Positions 51,714 to 63,775 of a DNA stretch of 64,000 nucleotides are shown piece after piece. Each line of letters starts with the position of its first letter. Positions within the stretch are counted from its first letter, which is position 1. Origin of the DNA: Escarpia spicata. Lineage: Eukaryota > Annelida > Polychaeta > Sabellida > Siboglinidae. The translations under genes were made by a program, and so were the position numbers. The stretch lies in NCBI GenBank assembly GCA_963995525.1, contig OZ023214.1:34253698-34317697 (forward strand), read 5' to 3'. The notes beneath the pieces are model-generated. The model was not told where the DNA came from and made no database searches. It saw only the letters and a program-made list of their open reading frames with translations.

Positions 51714-52399
51714 TTTATTGGTTGGTTGGTTGGTTGGTTGGTTGGTTGGTTGGTTGGTTGGTTGGTTGGTTGATTGAGTGAGTAAGTGAGTGAATGATGG
51801 TTTTATTTATTTACGCTATACATTATGTTGGACGCAAGAGAGAACATTGAAATTAAAATGTTAGACTTTTTCAAATTAAAATTGTATATTGCCATGGATG
51901 AAAACATGTTTTATTCTTCCTCCTAATTGCAATTCTGACATTATTACACCTCAACTCAAAATGAATCATTCTTAATATATTGTTCGTCATTGAATCGTCG
52001 CCAGCAATTCGCGAATGTACTTAACGGCAAGACTGAGCTAGCAAACAATTATACAAGCGGGACATATAGAGTTGATACTACTTTTTGCAGGTCGTGGTTG
52101 TTCTGCTGGCTGTGTTGTGCGGAGTTTACAGCACACACCGGGGACTTACGAGTGGGCGGAAACGCCCGGATAAAGCCAGGAAAAAGAACGTGAACAGCGG
52201 CTCCGTTTGTAAATCGCATTGTACAAAGGAATATTGTCATTGCTACCAGAAAAACGGTTGTCACAAACCAGATAACACGAATAAAATTCAGCTGTGCAAA
52301 GAATTGTATGGCGAATGCATGAAGAGATGCCTTGAAGAATTCGACTCGATTGAATTCAATAAATGGGCGACAAAATACCTTTGGCCGCCTCCAAAATAA
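51326..52399 (+). CDS. Array copy 4: secreted Cys-rich peptide, 107 aa
   Basis: Exon 1 51326-51340 (MRRFL, donor GTGAGTAAAATATCC), intron 750 bp, exon 2 52091-52399 (acceptor TTTTTGCAG). Signal core [14 protein letters not shown] strongly basic stretch ([13 protein letters not shown]) precedes the domain and could be a cleaved propeptide. It has all seven family cysteines at spacing 3-6-5-11-6-3 and an eighth two residues before the third (EYCHC), making an even number. The tail [14 protein letters not shown] ends in PPPK. Poly(A) signal 179 bp after the stop. The intron holds TA and GGTT arrays. Family not recognised; function unknown. Confidence 0.83.
51435..51480. repeat. (TA)n run
   Basis: AT dinucleotide run in the copy 4 intron. 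Confidence 0.85.
51662..51718. repeat. (TA)n array
   Basis: About 20 perfect TA units directly before the GGTT array. Confidence 0.93.
51719..51772. repeat. (GGTT)n tetranucleotide array
   Basis: 13-14 perfect units in the copy 4 intron, followed by GAGTGAGTAAGTGAGTGA. Confidence 0.97.
52091..52399 (+). CDS. Copy 4 exon 2
   Basis: Second coding exon, phase 0, TAA at 52397-52399. Confidence 0.88.
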   Translation, partial: VVVVLLAVLCGVYSTHRGLTSGRKRPDKARKKNVNSGSVCKSHCTKEYCHCYQKNGCHKPDNTNKIQLCKELYGECMKRCLEEFDSIEFNKWATKYLWPPPK

Positions 52400-52577
52400 G
52401 TGTGTTAACCATTAATCAAAGACACATAAGTAATTAATCACCGATATAAATGAGATCGCATCCGTGTAGTGTTTGTGTCTATATGTCGAAATAATATAGT
52501 TATTGATGGTTCTGTGGTGTCTTGCACTTTCATTGGTTATGGGCAGAAGTCTTAACGATATTAGTGTTACTGTTACG

Positions 52578-52583
52578 AATAAA
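52578..52583 (+). terminator. Poly(A) signal, copy 4
   Basis: AATAAA, 179 bp after the stop of copy 4. Confidence 0.55.
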
Positions 52584-52789
52584 CGGCATATATATTCTTC
52601 AGCGAATGTTGTTCTCCTCTTGTTTCCCTGTATGTCCGGAGTGAGGCTGGCTACGACACTGATCCTAAATTTCTGTTTTTCGTTTATTTTTCTTCCCTCA
52701 TCACAGATCTTGCACTGCTGTCTACTCCAACCATCCCCACTCCCCTCTATCATTCCCTCTCATTCCCCACTCGTCTCCAATCCCTCCAA

Positions 52790-53640
52790 ATCTAAAATTA
52801 TACATACCTGCCATCGCAGTCGAGGTCGTCCTCGCCTCATTTCCCTTCCAAAATCTATGGACATCTGTTTTCTTTGCCAATTGTCCTACTCCCATTCTCT
52901 CTACATATCCAACCCACTTTATTAGACACCTCAGCAGCTTCTTTAAAACACTTTTACGCCAATCTCCTCTCTCAGCTGATCGATTATTCGCTGATCACTT
53001 CTTTTCACTCCCGCAATTCTTTTTTCTCTCATGTCATTCGTGTGTGCAGGTGTCACACATAAGCAGAGCTTTCACCCCTAGGTTTACGCAATGCAAAACG
53101 AGTCTGTCTCCTATCACACATTCAACTCACCTCTATGCCTTCGTTTTTATTCTCCTGCGAACCTCAGTATCTGAGCTGCCATCCCCGTATCTCGCTCCAC
53201 CTAGGTAAACAGAGCTATCTCTTTGTTTAAGTTTCTCCCCACACAAAAAAGTACCTCCAGCTCGTTGCTGTGCTGCCCAATGCATCGCACCTGCGTCTTC
53301 GCCAAACATATTTTCATTCCATGCCTGCTGAACACATCCTTCCACTGTGCCAGTTATTCTTTAAGGGCCGCTTCCCCGTCCGCTACCACCGCAAGATCGT
53401 CTGCACATAGAGCTTCCGGAGAGTATCTCTGGTACCGGTCTTTCTGCTGATCAGTTCCACCACTGCGATAAACAACAGTTGCCCCGGGGTGCTCCCCGGT
53501 CTCAGGCCAACATTCCATTTGAATTCTTCTGAAACTCCGGGTCAGCACATCCATCCCGGTGTCACCGTTGTCATAGCCATACTCTACTGTCCTCCGATTC
53601 CTTTTTTACTAGCTGGCACGGAGCAAACATTCCGTCAGCT
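52790..53640 (-). pseudogene. LINE reverse-transcriptase fragment
   Basis: Minus frames read ALCADDLAVVADGEAALKE (catalytic ADD), then in shifted frames a Trp-rich block (QWKD), SVYLGGARYGDGSSDTEV, and near 52820-52845 RRGRPRLRW. This order is typical of RTE/jockey-like LINEs. Decayed by frameshifts. Confidence 0.75.
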
Positions 53641-54325
53641 GTGCCTATTCTGAAATGCTGTTGCTTTTCTCCAATTTCCCTTTTTAATTATATAAATAAT
53701 AACTTTAAAATAAAACATTTAAAGAATGGTATAATACACGGTTGAATAACCGATAATACGCATTATACGTAATTACATGTCAGGAATTGCAACTACTATT
53801 ATAATTTAAGGTCACGATCAATTAGCTAAGAGGCACAACATCAAACAACGCGGTAAATGTGTTATTTGTGCTTCCCATAGATATACACACGCATGCACCC
53901 ACGCACGTAAGCACTCACACTCACACACAGACACACACACACACACTTAACTATTTAATCAGCGTTGTGACTAAATTTCATTAGGTTAATTAGGTTAATT
54001 ATCTGCAAATGTTAACCAAACAGACATACGAACATGCGCCGCGAATAGATGACACTAAGCGTACTAGATTTAAAAAACAACAAGAAATGTTTGTTAGGTA
54101 CACTGTTCACAAAATAATGCCGTTGGCGAGAAGTCAAGCCGCCAAAGTGTTTTGTCTTTCGTTTCAAACTATTGGTTTGAATAAGTTTTTCGGCGCTTAT
54201 CGTCACGATGGCAGTTTTTCAGGCACCGTTCCGAAACCTTGCACAGTCTTTAGTTGCAGACAGTGAAGAAGTTGTACACCTCCAAAAAATCAACAACCTT
54301 GGGACACTGACAAATGCAATAACAC

Positions 54326-54328
<3 letters not shown>
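53641..54328. other. Stretch without a recognised gene
   Basis: AT-rich, with a short CA run at about 53920-53946. No exon is recognised. Confidence 0.4.
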
Positions 54329-54356
<28 letters not shown>

Positions 54357-54358
54357 CA
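54329..54358. repeat. (TA)n microsatellite
   Basis: About 14 TA units. Confidence 0.9.
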
Positions 54359-54579
54359 CAATAACCATCGAGATGTCATGAATGAAATCGCTTCAAACCG
54401 GAAAGAACGGGTAAGTTCGAAAGGCAATAAAACTCCGTAACAATTATTTTCTTACATACATCCCTGTGAAAAAATGATGAAAAGCACACTGCTTCTTTTG
54501 AGCTGCTGTAATGTAAAATAGGTCGGCCTCTCGGTGGATTGAAAAGAAAACAAACGACCACATGGTAAGTCAAACAATG

Positions 54580-54840
54580 CACTCAAGAGGCGTCTCATGA
54601 GTTTTGTGCTGCTTGAGTACTTCGACCACATTGAAAGAAAGAATGTTCTAAAAAGTTTGATGTAGGAATGTATGGTGTCTGACAGCAGATGTAGAGGTCG
54701 GCAGAACACCCGATGGATGGATGAAGTCAAGATAATACTGAATACAGCTGAAACCGTTAAATGTGCACAGGATCGCGAAGAGTGTTGGTCAAACAAGGAC
54801 GATTTCGCGGTCACTCCGGTGTTCTCCTTCCTGGAGAAGA
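54580..54840 (+). pseudogene. LINE C-terminal fragment
   Basis: FDHIERKN, then SRCRGRQNTRWMDEVK and AQDREECW: the RGRxxTRWxDEVK motif near the end of RTE-type LINE ORFs. Contains a stop near 54664. A (TA)n run follows at 54844-54872. Confidence 0.65.
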
Positions 54841-54872
54841 CGCGGATATATATATATATATATATATATAAC

Positions 54873-55199
54873 ATAGTAGATCATGGTGATTAATTTTATG
54901 ACATGTGGTGACGTCTGAGCCATAAACAATGGAATGATTTGCAAGTTTCACATTTTGAACTCAAAACGATACTCACTATGTTTTATTGTATTGCCATAAC
55001 ACAGCGAGATGGTTATATTCAGATGACGCTGAAGAAATTCTGGACATCCAAAATATAAATAGCAAGAGTCTTTGAAGGTTGGGAAAGACACTCTGTTCGT
55101 TCATAGGGTCAAGTTCTTTAAGAGCGGTTTCTTTACACACTATTTCTGGTAGCGTGTTGGTAAGTTTGTGAACCCAAAATATTGTTTTGGCCCCCTGTG
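54873..55199. other. Spacer before orphan copy 5
   Basis: Nothing recognised. Confidence 0.4.
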
Positions 55200-55365
55200 T
55201 GTTATTCGCTACATCTCAATGTGAAGTGCTGCTTCAGCAATTCTCAAGATGTCGTTTTAATCTGTCATACGAGCACAATAAGGTCATATAATTACCACAG
55301 CAATCAGCCCAAGAGGATGATCTTTAGACTGGAATGTACGTGTCAGCAACCGAACAGAAGACAAT
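55200..55365 (+). promoter_or_regulatory. Array copy 5: upstream cassette
   Basis: TCTCAATGTGAAGTGCTGCT at 55215-55234, then TTCAGC, and GGAATGTACGTGTCAGCAAC..GAACAGAAGACAAT just before the ATG. The distance from box to ATG (149 bp) equals that of copies 1 and 3. Confidence 0.6.
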
Positions 55366-55374
55366 ATGAGACTA
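55366..55374 (+). pseudogene. Array copy 5: orphan first exon
   Basis: ATGAGACTA followed by GTGAGTACAGTATGC, matching the exon 1/donor of copies 1 and 4 but two codons shorter. No matching second exon was found by eye up to the window end. Either exon 2 was lost or it lies beyond 64 kb; the longest intact intron here is 1.75 kb, so loss is more likely. Confidence 0.55.
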
Positions 55375-55859
55375 GTGAGTACAGTATGCATACCTAAAAT
55401 GGTATCATATTGTCCGTCACATTATGTATACATCTCGGAAGTCGTGCGAGTGGTATGAAATAAGACCGTAATTTCAATGTCATAAATTATATATTTGATG
55501 TTATGATGAGTATTGAGAGACCATAGACAATTTCAATTTTTGACATAATTACAGCTTATTTCAAATGAATTAGGTTTCATGTTTTCTTCATAATATGTAC
55601 TATTATACAGATGTGGTGAACTAATCTTCGGAACCTTCGGAACCTTAAATCAGGGTAAATGTTGTCAAATCAATACTATAAATTAGAACCTCGTAGTTCT
55701 GGATATGTACATTGGAGAAAAACAGTCTACCGCTGCAGATTGTAAGTCCACTCCTTCATTAAATAATGTCATTTTCTCACCATCTATCACAATTATGAGT
55801 ATTTGGTGAAACAGCAACGTTTTACATGACACTATGCCGAAAAGGTTTTGAAAATATGT

Positions 55860-56165
55860 CTACTGGTGACAATGATGTGTTTTAACATATGCAGCCGAGA
55901 CATCCACGTTAGACATTTCCTTTTTTCTTTTAGGACTGTACAAAGCAAACAACTTTTGTGTGTTCACTGGTAGCAAATTGCTATTTGCCTTATACATAAT
56001 AAGAGCAGTTAATAATTCAACAATATCTGACACTTTTAAGATATTTAGTTCAGATAATAGAGAAGAAATGTAGTCCAACCTCCTAGCTCTACAGATTAAG
56101 CGCACCACTTTCTTTTGTAACAATAATAAACAATTTAAGGTACGTACTGCCCCATACGTCAATGC
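55860..56165 (-). pseudogene. LINE C-terminal fragment
   Basis: The minus frame reads LLLLQKKVVRLICRARRLDY, then LLSELNILKVSDIVEL, the helical C-terminal motif after the RT of jockey/RTE-type LINEs. 100 open codons. Confidence 0.7.
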
Positions 56166-56589
56166 AATACATAATGTATGGAAGAAAGAGAGAATGGTAT
56201 AAAATAATTCATAGCTTACGAGGTTTAAAATTTTAATGATTGCTTATAGAAGTACAATAATATTCGCACAATGTAACATATCTGCACAATTCAGTAAATA
56301 CATAAACCATCTAAGATCCGGTGTAAACGTATAATCATTATACAAGTACATATAAGCTTCGTGGTAACTCATATAAACACACCCATGATTGCGTCCCCCC
56401 CCCACGCACATCCACGGGATAGACATATTGATGAAAGGACCAAAATATGGGGTGGATCCTGTGACAACGACAATTTTGTTTTAATGATAAGGGTCACCAG
56501 CGACACCTTCTGGATATGCATTATTTAATTATTATTGGCAAATTACAATTTTTTTATTTACATATGTATGATGTATTATATGAGCACAC
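56166..56589. other. Stretch without a recognised gene
   Basis: AT-rich. No exon is recognised. Confidence 0.4.
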
Positions 56590-56840
<251 letters not shown>

Positions 56841-57379
56841 TGTGCGATAATATTACCATTATCATTGAAACACATTCATATATTTATAAAACGTTATTTT
56901 TATAACTTCTATAATTAAGTTCTAAGACATTGCCTCATAGTAATTGATATCACACACGCTAACCGAGTCCGCAAGACAGTACACATTTGATTTGCAAATA
57001 TACTGCAGAGGCCTTGCTACCATTTTACATGTGCAATAGTATATGGCTGACGATCGTTGTCACAGTTTATTCGTATTATTCAAGCATAATTTGTTAAATA
57101 CAGTTAATGACGCCAACTTTATTGTGAATAATTTATGGCAACATAATTTGTTTAATCATCGCTATAAATTAATACATGACAAAATTATTAGAGTTATTTA
57201 CGTTAGAATACATAATTTTCTTTCAATTAGCCCTGCAGCATTACAACGTTACAAATGGTCACACAATCATCTAGCACGCATTCCTACGTGCATGTATTAT
57301 GATTACTATTACTACGACTATTACTATCACTAATGCTGCTATATCACTACTACTATTATAAACTAAGCTCTGCAGAATT
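56841..57379. other. Stretch without a recognised gene
   Basis: AT-rich, with short TTACTA-type repeats at 57296-57350. No exon is recognised. Confidence 0.4.
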
Positions 57380-58110
57380 ACAGACAGGCTCTCTCCTCCC
57401 TCCCTCTCTCTTTATCCCTTTCTCCCTAGCTCCCCCTCTCTGTCTCTCACCCCCACACACACATTTTCTCCCGGTCTCTCTCCCTAGCTCCACCTCTCTC
57501 TCTCACACACACTCTCTCTCCCTCTCTCCCCCTCTCCCACTCTCCCCCTCTCCACCTCTCCCCTTCTCCCCCTCTCCCCCTCTCCCCCTCTTCCCCTCTC
57601 CCCCTCTCCCCCTCTCCCCCTCTTCCCCTCTCCCCCTCTCCCCCTCTCTCCCTCTCTCCCTCTCTCCCTCTCTCCCCTCTCCCTCTCTCCCTCTCCCCCT
57701 CTCTCCCTCTCTCCCTCTCTCCCTCTCTCCCTCTCTCCCTCTCTCCCCCTCTCCCTCTCTCACCCTCCCCCTCTGTCCATCATTCACTCACTCCCTCTCT
57801 CCTTCTCTGTGTCTGTTCCCCTCTACCATCTACCTTTCTCCCTCACTCCTTTTCTCCGTCTGTCCCTCTCCCCTCTCTCCATCTCTCTCCCCTATCTGCC
57901 TCTCTCCCTCACTCCCTCTCTCTCTCTATATATATCTCCCCTCTCTCTATTATTTCCTTCTTTCTCTCTCTCCCTCTCCGTGTACCCCTCTCTCCGTCTC
58001 TCCGTCTCTCCGTCTCTCCGTCTCTCCGTCTCTCCGTCTCTCCGTCTCTCCGTCTCTCCGTCTCTCCGTCTCTCCAACTGTCCCTCTCACCCTCTCTCCA
58101 TCTCTCTCCC
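57380..58110. repeat. Pyrimidine tract (CTCTCC)n and (TCTCTCCG)n
   Basis: About 730 bp in which the plus strand is almost all C and T. It contains a long (CTCTCCC)-type block and, at 57989-58074, about 11 units of TCTCTCCG. Long open frames on both strands follow from this composition and are not genes. Confidence 0.95.
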
Positions 58111-59626
58111 TCTCGAAGAACAACTGAACTACACATCTTCAGAACTAAACATGAATTTGCATGTTAAAAATAATATCCCTGATTTTGTGAAAGACAAGAT
58201 AGTGACCAATAGTTTGAAAGGATTCTCAAGTTATGCCAAAAACCACATGCTACTAACATGCAACGTCACGTGCAATATACTAAATTGCAACATATGCCAA
58301 CTAAATTAATAAATTATAAATGAGAAACACAATTAATAAAAATGCAACATTTAAATGTGTATAGTCGCATACTTGCATACACGCGAACTCAACACAGTAC
58401 AAAGCACATTACATCAACAAAACAACCATCATACACATTATGTAAGATAAGATAATTACATTTTTTTTTTTTTCTTATTATAATGTTTGACATAATCATT
58501 ATTTTTTGTTATAGAAAACCTAGGATACACTAACAATATCTATTTTTTATGGCTGGCTCCTATGATAGCGATCAGTTTTGATCTTAGTAGGAGTCTCCCA
58601 TCCTACAGCAACTGTTTTCATTCCTTCTGTTACAAAATGTATACTGTATTCTGTTGAATACGTATTTTCTGTTGTATTGTATATTTCACGTGTCAATATT
58701 ACAGCACATGCCGGCATGTGTGTATATGTATGTAACACGTGTATATATAGATAGATAGTAATTTGGATCGCAGCCAAAAAAGTTAAGAACCGCTGACATA
58801 GGTCTAGCACATTGTGAAAACTACTTCAAACATTTTTGTACGCACGACATGGCCGCTGGCAGAACAGTTTAAAGAAACATTTCAAATGTGACGTTGGTCG
58901 GCAGAGCATTCCGTACTGCATTAGCTGCGTGAAAGCAAACGTAGTCCCCTGGTCCTGAACTCTCACCCATCGGACTCTTACTTTCGGAACAAGTGTCGGC
59001 ATGTATGCTGGCGCGATGTCAGCGTTCAACGACTTATAGTCACCTATCATGTGTAATGCTATTCTGAACAGTACTAGTGATGAAGCAGTATTTGTGTAGC
59101 CATGATCTTAAACGACAGTAACCCGAAGTCACTGCCACATCTGCGTCATAGAAATTTTTTAGCACCTTTATAATTTAGATTCTTGAATTTGAACGGTTTC
59201 TCCTAACATTATGCAACGTTTTATTGATGTCACGACAACGGTCAATGCTATTTTATTGGTGCGGTGTTATTGTATTCATCACAGTTGAGCCTGGGGCCGG
59301 TTTCATGATTTGGGAGTTTACGCAAACACGTGACACTAAGTAATTTTGTAACTTTAAGTGCGCTTCTTAAAACCGGCCCCTGTTGCGTATAGGCCCATTT
59401 CCACACGGAGGTAAAGAGCAGTCGCCTGCGCTAAAACATTCGAAACAATCTCAATCTACGAACCACCCCAATTGACTCGCTAAATTACATCCAAAAATGT
59501 AGCCCCATATATGCAAATCTATTGGAGATGTGGGTCCACAAACAGACAAACAAACACACAAATAAACAAACAGAGAAACGTAATGTATTATAATATACAT
59601 GTTGCACATTGTTAGTTAATAGGACC
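58111..59626. other. Stretch without a recognised gene
   Basis: Contains a T-run at 58462-58473 and an hAT-like end (TTGGATCGCAGCC, then GTTAAGAACCGCTG) at about 58763-58795, which resembles the ends of the element at 45118-45806. No exon is recognised. Confidence 0.4.
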
Positions 59627-60204
59627 GATTCCACATGTACGGAAACAGGTGGGTCTTTTCACGCGGATGCGGATGCGGCAAATCCAATAGTACTGTGTAA
59701 CGATTAATATCGTATTTGCACACGTATCGATAAGAAATTCTCAGAAGTGACGTCAATATATAGGTATTTTTCTAATTTATTTAAATGGTGGAATAGGCCA
59801 TAGTGAATTAGAAAGAATCCTACACAAGTTACCCGCTGATAAGATTGATACACTGATTGAGCACGTAAGACATAACCCCAGGCTCTACTGTATGGTGCAA
59901 GATGCTTTGGCCATAAAAAGAAATATACAACACATGAAATCACATTTTCAACATTTTGGCCAGCAAATTCTGCAATGCTGTCGACGAAGTCAAGAAGGGT
60001 ACGCATTACGTATTGTCACTATTGACCATATATGGACGAGACCAAACCAAGTCTTATCCATACGCATACAATTCAAAAACATTGATAACAATATGTTACT
60101 AAAATGCACTGCATTCCGTACATATGAAATAACACAAAATGCATTCCGCATAACGCACCCGCCAACGCACTAATCCGCAAGCCGCATCCGTACACATGGA
60201 ATTC
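59627..60204. mobile_element. TIR element, ~578 bp
   Basis: ATTCCACATGTACGGA at 59628-59643 faces TCCGTACACATGGAAT at 60188-60203 (14 of 16 complementary). Subterminal GCGGATGCGGATGCGGC lies at the left. The open frames inside are short and unrecognised, so it is probably non-autonomous. Confidence 0.65.
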
Positions 60205-60289
60205 TAGCTTTAGTATAATAGACTAGCATTGCCAACGCACATGCTATCAGGCGGCTCTCGTAACTACAGTCTTTCCGTTAAAGAATCAA

Positions 60290-60593
60290 CTTAGGCGCTC
60301 TTTGGTGTACTCTTTTTAGCTTATCTATATTCTTCTTACGATATAGCCTCCATGCTTGTATGCAATATTCTAATTGAAGTCCAACTATTGCTTTGTACAG
60401 TCGTACAACTAGCTGTTTCTCCTGATATCTGATATGTCTGCTAATTAACCCTTTAATTTGATTACCCTTTGAAATAACAATTCCAACTTTCGTATCAGCA
60501 CGAACTGTTTTCCTAAATCGTTTTGTTATATGGTTTTACCTAGTATCGTATCCCTCAATATATATAATGCGTCTTCGTTTCCATGTCATGGCA
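60290..60593 (-). mobile_element. CR1-type LINE RT C-terminal fragment
   Basis: Matches, in reverse, the region 35160-35430 of the reverse CR1 copy (TTCTTACGATAT..CCTCCA, ATTGCTTTGTACAG). It abuts the plus-strand CR1 copy head to head. Confidence 0.75.
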
Positions 60594-61072
60594 TCATACA
60601 GAAACTGTAAGAGGATGGCGATCAATGCACTAGTTGAGCAGATGTGTGAAGAAGAGGGCGTGGGATTCATAGATGTATGGGGGTACTTTGTTGGAAGAGA
60701 AGATATGTACATGAGAGATGGCCTCCATCTAAGTGGAAAGGGGGCAGCAGTATTCTCAGAGAATCTGCTGACATCTGTTGACAGTGGGACAGGTTGCATC
60801 TATTTAAACTAAATTCGCAGGGGGGACTCGCAGAGAAGCCTGAAACTGGAGGCATAGATAAAGACAGCAAAAATAATTCAGCAAAGAACAGTCTGGAAAA
60901 CTGTTCTGAAGCTGGATATAAATGTGTTTGTTTAAATGCAAGGAGTATAGTAAACAAAAGAAATGAACTAAACATTATGGTAGAAGATATTGATCCTCAC
61001 ATAATAGGTATAACCGAATCATGGGCAACCACCGATGTATCAGATGCCGAATTGGGACTGACATGATATGTA

Positions 61073-61690
61073 ATGTTTAGGAAAGATAGAATAGGAAGAA
61101 GGGGAGGTGGAGTTATTTTATATATTAAAGAATCTACCCAGGCTTATGAAATAAAATTAGACAGAGAAACAGATTGCGAAGAAACTGTTTGGTGTAACAT
61201 AGTTACAGGAAACTCAACGTTAACGGTTGGATTAGTTTATCGAAGTCCAAACATAAGCATAGAAGAGAATGAAAAAATGAAAAACGCTATAAGGGAAGTG
61301 AGCAAACGGGACTGTGTTATTATGGGGGATTTCAACCATGGGCATATAAAATGGAAATCTCTACAGAGTATGGGTATTGAGGACCACAAGTTTTTAGTTT
61401 TAGTACAAGATAGTTTCCTTTCTCAACATGTGCTAGAACCAACCAGGGGAGAGAATGTGTTAGATATAGTTTTGTCCTCACAGAATGAATTAGTTGACAA
61501 TGTCAAGATATGTGAGCCACTGGGGAATAATGATCACAACCAGATACATTTTACCATCAAAGTAAAATCAGAAAGGAATAGTAAAAAGCAGTACAGGAGA
61601 AATATCCACAAAGGAAAATATAAGGACATAAGGAAATATTTAGCAAAGGTAGACTGGAATAACACACTGAAGAATAAGACAGCAACATAA
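61073..61690 (+). pseudogene. CR1 ORF2 endonuclease segment
   Basis: 205 open codons covering most of the APE-type endonuclease. Closed upstream by a TGA and downstream by a TAA, both shared with the other plus-strand copy. Confidence 0.85.
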
Positions 61691-61719
61691 TGCTGGAATA
61701 TCTTAAAGAGTGAAATTGA

Positions 61720-62286
61720 ATGCATTATCGTCAAATTTGTTCCCTTAAAAAACACGGGAAACGGTCCAAAAAGAAACACTTATCGAAAGAAGCCATTAGA
61801 AAAATAAAGTATAAACAAATGATGTGGAAGTCATATAGACGTACTGGAAATGACGAAGACTACAACATTTATAAAGAAGCACTAAGCCAAGCTACAACTG
61901 AAATTAGAAATTCAAAGAGAAGCTGTGAACATAAATTAGCTTGTAATATAAAACATGACAGCAAGAGTTTTTATGCGTATGTTCGATGCAAACAGAAAGT
62001 TCAGGATAAGGTCGGTCCTCTAGAAGATAGTGCTGGAAATATAATATCAGAAGGATTCTTAATGGCAGAAGACCTGAATAAGTATTTTAGTTCAGTGTTT
62101 ACCAGAAAAGACACTAGTTCACTGCCAGTACCAGAGGCTAAGTTCAAGGGGGCAGAATCAGACTATGTAAGACAGTTAATTGTAACCCCAGAAATGGTAG
62201 CTAAGAAAATTAGGGCTATGAAGCATAATAAATCACCTGGAGTGGATGGTATTCCACCCAAACTGCTATTGGAAATTGTAGAATAA
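61720..62286 (+). pseudogene. CR1 ORF2 RT N-terminal segment
   Basis: 188 open codons with KHLSKEAIRKIKYKQMMWKS and NKSPGVDGIPPKLL. Ends at a copy-specific TAA (62284-62286). Confidence 0.85.
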
Positions 62287-62316
62287 ATTAGCATACCGCT
62301 TGCAACAGTTTTCAAC

Positions 62317-63068
62317 TTGTCTTTAGAAGAGGGAGTGGTTCCTTTAGAATGGAAAGAAGCAAACATTATACCTATATTCAAAAACGGTTCGAGAAAGTCA
62401 AATAATTATAGACCAGTTAGTTTAACATCAGTGATTTGTAAATTATTAGAAAGACTAATTAAAGATCACATGGTGGATTTTCTTGTTAAACATAACTTGA
62501 TAAACCCATCTCACCATGGGTTCCTAAAAGCGAGGTCATGCTTAACAAATATGTTATGTTTTCTGGAAGATATCACTAAGTGGTAGATGATGGATCATCA
62601 GTAGATATCATCTACTTAGATTTTCAAAAAGCTTTCGACAAAATTCCACATTAGAGATTACTGCTTAAACTAAAGGCCATTGGCATAGGAAATTGTATAA
62701 TTAACTGGATAGAAAAATGGCTGATTGACAGAAGACAACGGGTAGTTGTAGATGGGGAGGCTTCAAACTGGAAATCAGTTTTGAGTGGGGTTCCACAGGG
62801 ATCAGTACTGGGCCCTGTATTATTCTTAATATATATAAACGATTTGGACGATGATATAGCTAGCAAGATGTTGAAATTTGCAGAAGATACAAAAGTGTTT
62901 AGAAGGATTAAAAGTGATGGAGATAGACAGCATTTACAAGATGATCTTGACAGGTTGATCAAATGGTCTGAAAAATGGCAAATGTTGTTCAATTTTGGGA
63001 AATGTAAATGCCTTCACACAGGACATGGGAACGAATATGTAGAATATACAATGGGGGAACTGTACTAA
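62317..63068 (+). pseudogene. CR1 ORF2 RT core segments
   Basis: Two open pieces (62317-62586 and 62781-63068) with motifs NYRPVSLTS, HGFLKARSCLTN, VPQGSVLGPVLF and FAEDTKVF. Frame breaks between them. Confidence 0.85.
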
Positions 63069-63775
63069 ATACTACTGTAAAAGAAAAAGATTCAGGGCTG
63101 ACAATTAGTGCTGACATGAAGGTTTCAGAGCAGTGTGGAATTGCAGCTTCAAAAGGAAATAAAATCCTTGGATTGATTAGGCGAAATATAGCATATAAAG
63201 AAAAATAACTAATAATACCTCTGTACAAAACAATAGTTAGGCCTCATTTAGAATATTGTATACAAGCGTGGAGGCCATACCGCAAGAAGGACATATATAT
63301 GCTAGAAAGAGTACAGAGGAGAGCGACTAAAATGATACCAAAACTGAGGGATCTTAGTTATAAAAAAACGCGAATGTGGTTTAGCAACACTAGAGACCAG
63401 GAGATTGAGAGGAGGTCAGATAGAAGTGTTTAAAATATTGAATGGTTATGAAAATATTGATAAAAATATGTTTCTTTAAGATAGAAAGAATAGAGGACAT
63501 GAAGTTACATTAGTTAAGGAGCAATGTAGATTAGACGTAAGGAAGTTCTCATTTTCACAAAGGACTGTGAATGAATGGAACAGATTATCTTATGATTGTG
63601 TGGGTGCTAGTAGTGTGAATATGCTTAAAAATAAAATCGACACATACCTCAGAAGGGCTGGATATATGTATATGAAAGGGTTGGACTCTCGATAAGCCAA
63701 AGGGCTTCCTTGCTCACCTGCCATCTAGAGTTAATTCTCTGGATGGCAATCTTTTTAATCTTGTTAAATGTCTTA

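Larger units (their letters stand above)
60596..63775 (+). mobile_element. CR1-type LINE, 5'-truncated, dead
   Basis: Starts within the ORF1 esterase domain (DGLHLSGKG at about 60718) and runs through endonuclease (61073-61690, with YRSPNISIEEN, GDFNHGHIKW, NDHNQIHF), RT (62317-63068 with NYRPVSLTSV, SGVPQGSVLGPVLFLIYIND) and the 3'UTR to GGCAATCTTTTTAATCTTGT. Very similar to the copy at 39026-43665. The RT motif FADD is FAED here (62877-62888), and several stops interrupt the frame. Confidence 0.9.

Noticed and set aside
57333..58127. 264-codon Ser/Pro/Leu-rich frame
   Set aside because: A by-product of the pyrimidine tract; both strands are open.
59892..60173. 93-codon frame inside the TIR element as a transposase
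   Set aside because: No catalytic motif or known domain, and too short.
60290..60596. Twin-priming 5' inversion of the CR1 at 60596
   Set aside because: The inverted piece comes from the RT C-terminus, not from sequence just upstream of the plus copy's start, so two separate insertions fit better.
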